From assembly GCF_040869045.1 (NCBI RefSeq), contig NC_090322.1, positions 178,884,672 to 178,948,671 on the forward strand: 64,000 nt of DNA, given 5' to 3'. Positions 59,323-64,000 of this stretch are shown here, piece by piece (the stretch's first letter is position 1; every line of letters begins with the position of its first letter). This DNA comes from Eurosta solidaginis (lineage: Eukaryota; Arthropoda; Insecta; Diptera; Tephritidae). The position numbers and the translations under genes are program-made. The notes under the pieces were generated by a model. The model ran no database searches and was not told the origin of the DNA. It saw only the letters and a program-made list of their open reading frames with translations.

Positions 59323-60060
59323 TCACTCTAGTTTAGTTTCGATCTGAATACTGTAGCAGCTTATGGTTGGTTGGTTGCTGTGCTGCCCGGCTATGGAGCC
59401 GGGTCCAAGTAATGCTCTAGGCGCAATTTTGATACACTTCCTCCTGGAACCAATTACGTTTTGGATTGATGTACCTTGGGTATAGTTTTCCTCAAACCAC
59501 TTGGTTAGATCAATAAACCTACTGATGTCCTTGATTCGGCAGTTTGACACCGCCATTAAGTCCGGAAACACATAACTGCCTAGAGTTCGGGACCGAAAAT
59601 TCGCGAGGGATGGGCACTCGAAGAGAAATTGAGTAACCGATTCCCCGGCACCCTCCTGTCTATAGCTCCTACACCTCCCACCACCATTTTAGGAGATATC
59701 CATTCTATTCGCGTGTGTGCGTAACGACCAGTGCGACTAGCGATGCTCCTTTCTTTGCTATGTCATCCGCTTTTTCGTTGCCGTTAATGTTCCTGTGGCC
59801 GGGTACCCAGCTGAGAGTGACAGCTGCCTGGTTGGTTGCTTCACCTAGCACCCTCTTACAGTTATCGACGGCTTTAGAGGATGTGCACGGTGTAGCAGCT
59901 TATACTCTTACCTATCTAGAATCAACGCCGGCAACATTGTGTATGTTCTGCTTGTAAAGTGTCCTCACATCACACCAGCCATCCATTCAACTGCAATGTG
60001 GAACCAACGTATTTAACACTCCTTTCTCTCTAGTCCACTCCTGTTGAAACTGAAATTTTC
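59323..60060 (-). pseudogene. R1/I-type LINE 3' end: RNase H and zinc tail
   Basis: Minus strand: TSSKAVDNCKRVLGEATNQA, VTLSWVPGHRNINGNEKADD and IAKKGASLVALVV (RNase H block, 59880-59750), then in shifted frames CRSY...GAGESVTQFLFECPSL (zinc-binding tail) and FRSRTLGSYVFPDLMAVSNC to LTKWFEENYTQG. WVPGHxxxxGNExADxxA is the diagnostic RNase H signature. Upstream RT is absent; frameshifts and stops lie between the two blocks. Confidence 0.8.
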
Positions 60061-60159
60061 CTTGGACTCCCGTTACAGGATATTGATGACAATTTGCGAG
60101 TGGTCAAAAATAATTGATGGGACGAAACAGTGCTACCACAACAACAATAGCGACAACAA

Positions 60160-60545
60160 CTTATTATTTTATTTTTGGCCTATTATCGATTGTGAATCAA
60201 TATCGCAATGTTATCGGCTTGTTATTGGTTTTAACTTGATAAAAAAATTCATGATTGTTGACTTCGCAGTAAGAAATCAATATCTCTCTATATCATATCT
60301 TATAATTCCCATAACTATTTGAAAACTTTTCCATAATAAATCCTTAAACTTTCGATAACAAACCAATGATTTATCGATACAAAAACGTTAACTGGTCGAT
60401 AAGCCTGGCAAACTTTTAACATTTCGGTATCAAGTCTATAGCTGGTCGACAACTCGTCAATAAGATATAGATAACACGCCCATTACCGGCAGAGTGCTCA
60501 GCGATAACCAACCCTTATCAAACCGCTTCTCTCATATTAACTTAA
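60160..60545. repeat. CGATA/TATCG-rich dispersed repeat, copy 3
   Basis: GGTTATCGCTGAGCACTCTG and ATGGGCGTGTTATCTATATC (both on the minus strand, about 60470-60520) line up with 2220-2280, so it is inverted relative to copy 1. Many TATCGATA-like words at 60175-60480. Confidence 0.5.
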
Positions 60546-61789
60546 CCACGTACATCGTTTCCACGTGACGCTACATTTTAGTGACTACACTTACGCTTAC
60601 ATTCTGTATTCTCCCATATAGCACGACCTTGCGTTACTGAAAATCACAGAATGCGGGCTTATTTGATGGTTATACCACTTGTTCATGGAGAGCCTAGAGT
60701 GATCATTGTAAGCAGGGTCAACCTGTCATTGGTTTTTGTGGAAGGTCCTTTGTATTAACAACAAACCTGATCAAATCTCTGGCAAAGAGTGAACCACAAT
60801 TTCTGGCCGCAAAGCCTTTCGTCGTGATGGAAACCTCGTAATCATGGCAGCTGTAAAAAAAAAAAAAAAATCCTCTCAGTGATGCCAACAATGCATATGG
60901 AAGGAAGTTTAACGATGAAGGCTTTCTTGAAAAGTTCTTGCAGTGGGACTGGTTGGAGATGCTCCGTCCAAGAAAAAATTCAGAATTTAACAGCAGAAGA
61001 AGGCGGGATTTCCGCTGATCAAAATCTCCAGTTGTGAGGAATTAAAATTGTTAACCGGATCATATTAATTGTTATATACTGCATACTGTTGTTTTTTTTT
61101 TAAGCGAGGAATACTTTCGGAAGGACTTAATATTCAGCCTATACAGCGTTGTAATTGGTTATGGACATTTATACCTATGATGTCAGGGTATATTTCGTTC
61201 GTCATAAATCTCAATTAAACTTGTTCACGACTTAAAAAAAACCAATAAGGCTTAAATAGCGCCAAAAACTTTAATTTGTGGTAAATCTAATTAATTGTAG
61301 GATCACCGGATTTGTGTGTGCAGGTGTACCTTATTTATTACATAAGCCTTGCAAATTTATTATTTACGTATATTTAAAGAAAGATATTGCCAAAAAAAAA
61401 CTAAGCAATTTTTACTCTTACAATCATTTTAGTATGAACATGGCATTATTTTTTATTCCAGTTGCTTAACCCAGAGAGAATTCAGCGGAGGTTATTAAGA
61501 GACTATCAAAACAATAATAACAACACGAAAACATTGATATAAACTCATATCACTCGCACAATTTTACCACAACTCAAACTCTACTTGTATACAACATATG
61601 GACAAATAACGTCGCAATAGGGGGTATATGGAAAAACTTTGTTGTCAAAAAAAAAAGTATTGAATCTCAATGTTTTTGAAGTATGATAAACTAAACATTG
61701 AAAAACGGGAGAAAAGAAACCAATTAAGCTTTGTACATTTCCCTCGGAATGGTCGTGAAAAAAGTTTCTTGAGCTGGAGAGAAGTTATA
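60546..61789. other. Unassigned sequence
   Basis: No gene supported. An A-run at about 60853 follows CATGGCAGCTGT and may be a retroposon tail, but no body was recognised. Confidence 0.4.
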
Positions 61790-62105
61790 ACTCGATGGCG
61801 TATCGATACATTTTTGTTAACGAAATCGATGACTTTTCGATAACACGCCGATAACGAAATAGTAACACTCCCATAAAAAATCTACAAGTTTATGAAAACA
61901 AATTGATATTCTTTTCATAACATATTGATAACTTGTCGCTTAGTAAACGATACATTTTTGACAACAAATCGATAGCGTTCCAATAAGAACTATATAACAA
62001 TCCGATAACAAATCGATAATATATTTATATTATATAGATATTTTTTCGATTATAAATTTAAAACATTTCAATAACAGACGGACAACTTGTCGATTAAAAA
62101 TCGAT
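61790..62105. repeat. CGATA/TATCG-rich dispersed repeat, copy 4
   Basis: GCGTATCGATACATTTTTG, CGATGACTTTTCGATAAC, AACACTCCCATAA and GAAAACAAATTGATA follow the order seen at 1970-2110 (AACGACTTTTCGG, AACACTCCGATAAG, GAAAACAAATTGATAG), apart from swaps. Confidence 0.5.
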
Positions 62106-62107
62106 TT

Positions 62108-62178
62108 AGTTAAATTAAATTTAATTTTATTTTATTTCGTTTAATTTAATTTAGTTTAATTTATTTTAATTTAGTTTA
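62108..62178. repeat. TTTAATTTA low-complexity tract
   Basis: Imperfect repeats of TTTAATTTAATTTA over about 70 bases. Confidence 0.85.
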
Positions 62179-62239
62179 CAGTTATTTCTTCAAACTGGTT
62201 CTAGGTCAATAAATTAAACACGTTGTTGTTGTTTTTGTT

Positions 62240-62277
62240 CCAATATATTTCGATCTCCAACGGAGATCGTCATCGGG
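62240..62277 (-). ncRNA. Hammerhead-core-like hairpin motif, site 3
   Basis: Minus strand: CCGATGAC, GATCTCC, loop GTT, GGAGATC, GAAA, TATATTGG. The stem is a perfect 7 bp but differs in sequence from sites 1 and 2, and the core reads CGATGA in place of CTGAAGA. It lies about 700 bases from the Penelope-like fragment and on the opposite strand. Confidence 0.4.
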
Positions 62278-62949
62278 GACTACAATAATAAATAAACAAA
62301 CACTTTATTTTACACAATTTATCACAGGCATATATATACATATATATGTATGTATAAACATATTAGCATTTCTGCAAACATACATACATGAGTTCAGATG
62401 TTAGGTGAACAGCGTCTAATCAGTTCGAGATGCTGTTTTTCGCGAGTCAAGTAATTGGCGGTAGATGTGTGCACACCAGTGAGCTGCAATTATTCATCTT
62501 TTAAGGTTATTAGTGGACTAACCAAAAAATGAGTATTAGTGCGTATGCAAACAAAGAATATGAAGCACTTATATCCACTAACACGCATTTACATAGTCAT
62601 GCTTCGTAAAATGAATAACCGCTCATAAGCCACGAATCAGTTCAGTACTCAAGTAACTTATTGAGCAAGAAAGTCAACTGTGGTAAACGAAAACACTAAT
62701 TGGGATAAGTAAGACCAACAGTGCAATAAAATGAATAAAGTCATATCAGTCTTCTGACGGTAGCAACAGAACGATGTACACGAAACAAAACTGAATACAG
62801 CGCCAAAGTAAAACCGATGATAAACGAAGTATAAAGTAAAAATCATATTTTTCGGATGTTTAGATAAATAATTTATAATACGTCCCGAAGATGTAGGCTT
62901 TTGGTACTAATCTACTTTAAATTTAGCGCTGAAAGATTTTTAATACAAC
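62278..62949. other. Unassigned sequence
   Basis: No RT residues of the Penelope-like element could be read here. TATATACATA simple sequence at 62330-62360. Confidence 0.4.
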
Positions 62950-63425
62950 GAAAAATTTTATCCGGCGAGTATTAGATACTAGTGATTAAATTTTTCACCC
63001 TGAAAATAAAAAAACGTATCGAACACATTCTCAAGATGAACGATTTCCCGTCCGGTGTAATACGTAGGTTGATAAACATGCATCATAAGGGTACCAAATC
63101 AAAAATCCAAGGTAAAAAACCGATCACATACAAATCTATAATATATATACCTGGCTTTTCCGAAAGATTACAATGCTCAAATATTTATGATAAAGAAAGA
63201 ATCGGAATAGCACACAAACCGGCGTACACAAATCAAATATTTTTCAAGAATATGAAAACTAAATTAGAAACGATGGAGAAAAACAATATTGTATACAAGA
63301 TACCATGTGCAGGATACGGAAATAATATTTGTACGAAAGAATATGTTGGAACAACGAAAAATAAGTTAAAAACAAGAATAGCAGGGCACCGATCCGACAT
63401 CAAATGTTTACAATTAAGCAATTAG
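62950..63425 (+). pseudogene. Penelope-like element, linker and GIY-YIG start
   Basis: The frame from about 62982 reads LKIKKRIEHILKMNDFPSGV, IRRLINMHHKGTKSKIQGKK, SIIYIPGFSERLQCSNIYDK, NNIVYKIPCAG, then CTKEYVGTTKNKLKTRIAGH and RSDIKC. VYKIPC and EYVGTTKNKLKTR correspond to the GIY and YIG elements of the endonuclease that Penelope-like retroelements carry after the RT. The catalytic Arg (KTRIAGH) is present, but the domain stops at LQLSN, before the conserved downstream His/Glu region. The RT is missing upstream, so this is a fragment truncated on both sides. Confidence 0.88.
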
Positions 63426-63807
63426 CATAATCTTTTTATTTACATTAAAATATTTATCTTTTTTTTTTTTTCAACTTTATTTTAACAATTTCATGCGCTT
63501 TTAGAATTTTCGTGCATATAAATACAACCATGTGCATATACATTTTGACATTACATTTCATCACGTTCGTATTTGCCATTCTCATTGTTTCTAAATTCGT
63601 AAACAATGACTGCGTATATTCTGTGTGATTTTTCGAAAACAATTATTTTTTGTGAGATTTTATACTTAGTCTGTGGTATTGTGGTGGTCAAAAAGCTTTT
63701 ATGCAACAATACTTTGCCTCACAACGCGACAATGTATTTCGTAATGTCGAAGTACTTATAAGGATATGTATTTGATGTGGAAGCTTGTATTTGAGAACAC
63801 GGTTGCC
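63426..63807. other. Unassigned sequence
   Basis: No feature supported. Confidence 0.4.
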
Positions 63808-63982
63808 AATTCAGTCCATTTGGACCAAAAATGGTTCCTTCCAACCCTATATGGTCCGCTGGTCCCTTTTTCTCAATTTTGGTTCTTTTTCGGCACGGTT
63901 TTGGTACTTTTCTTTCTTTTTCACAGAAACAAAAATTCAAAACACTGCTAAGAAAATTTGGCTTAAATCTATTACCCACGTA
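63808..63982 (-). repeat. Dispersed repeat, inverted partner of 5715-5890
   Basis: Minus strand order AAAGAAAGAAAAGTACCAAA, ACCAAAATTGAG, GGTTGGAA, ACCATTTTTGGTCCAAATGG matches 5755-5870. Confidence 0.7.
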
Positions 63983-64000
63983 TAATTTTCAATTTACTTC

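Overview
The window is AT-rich, repeat-dominated eukaryotic DNA with no intact host gene that I can support. Every protein-like signal is a piece of a transposable element: non-LTR retrotransposons (LINEs) of at least four kinds, a Penelope-like element, a mariner, a Helitron and probable MITEs. The tRNA-derived SINE with a GGCCGCCGTGG-like head, the mariner and the R1-like LINEs with short CTAAC-like tails point to a higher fly, most likely a tephritid fruit fly. That assignment is inference from remembered repeat families, not from a search. Almost all coding pieces carry stops, frameshifts or truncations, so this looks like an intergenic or heterochromatic graveyard with some fairly young insertions.

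Layout. 1-10 kb: CGATA-rich repeats, a nested foldback (2826-3975) with a tRNA-like sequence at its core, an ATAAT microsatellite, a LINE fragment, and a tRNA-headed element between 25-bp inverted repeats (8544-8828). 10-17 kb: a 260-bp palindromic element with a 14-bp direct repeat at its ends, a deleted CR1/Jockey-type LINE running into a TTA microsatellite, a full-length SINE, and a minus-strand LINE whose YADD box reads YADE. 17-22 kb: a tandem duplication of about 0.9 kb, one copy split by a dead mariner and by a 1.4-kb insertion. 22-35 kb: R1/I-type LINE pieces and a 2-kb element with 50-bp terminal inverted repeats. 35-38.6 kb: a foldback-like element with 21-bp satellite arms of very unequal length, enclosing a Helitron remnant. 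39-51 kb: RTE-like, R1-like and CR1-like LINE remnants and two SINEs. 51-55.5 kb: two inverted copies of one MITE-like repeat around a probable solo LTR. 55.6-60 kb: the best preserved LINE and the 3' end of another. 60-64 kb: CGATA-rich repeats and a Penelope-like GIY-YIG fragment.

Relations between parts. A hairpin motif resembling the hammerhead core (CTGAAGA, 7-bp stem, GAAA) occurs at 5.35, 10.55 and 62.25 kb with paired changes in the stem. An interspersed repeat of about 410 bp ending in CAACAACAAC (called Rep-A here) is present four times plus a fragment. One LINE family is present in at least three copies and shares a hairpin in its 3' UTR. Similarity statements come from reading and aligning by eye; no search was run.
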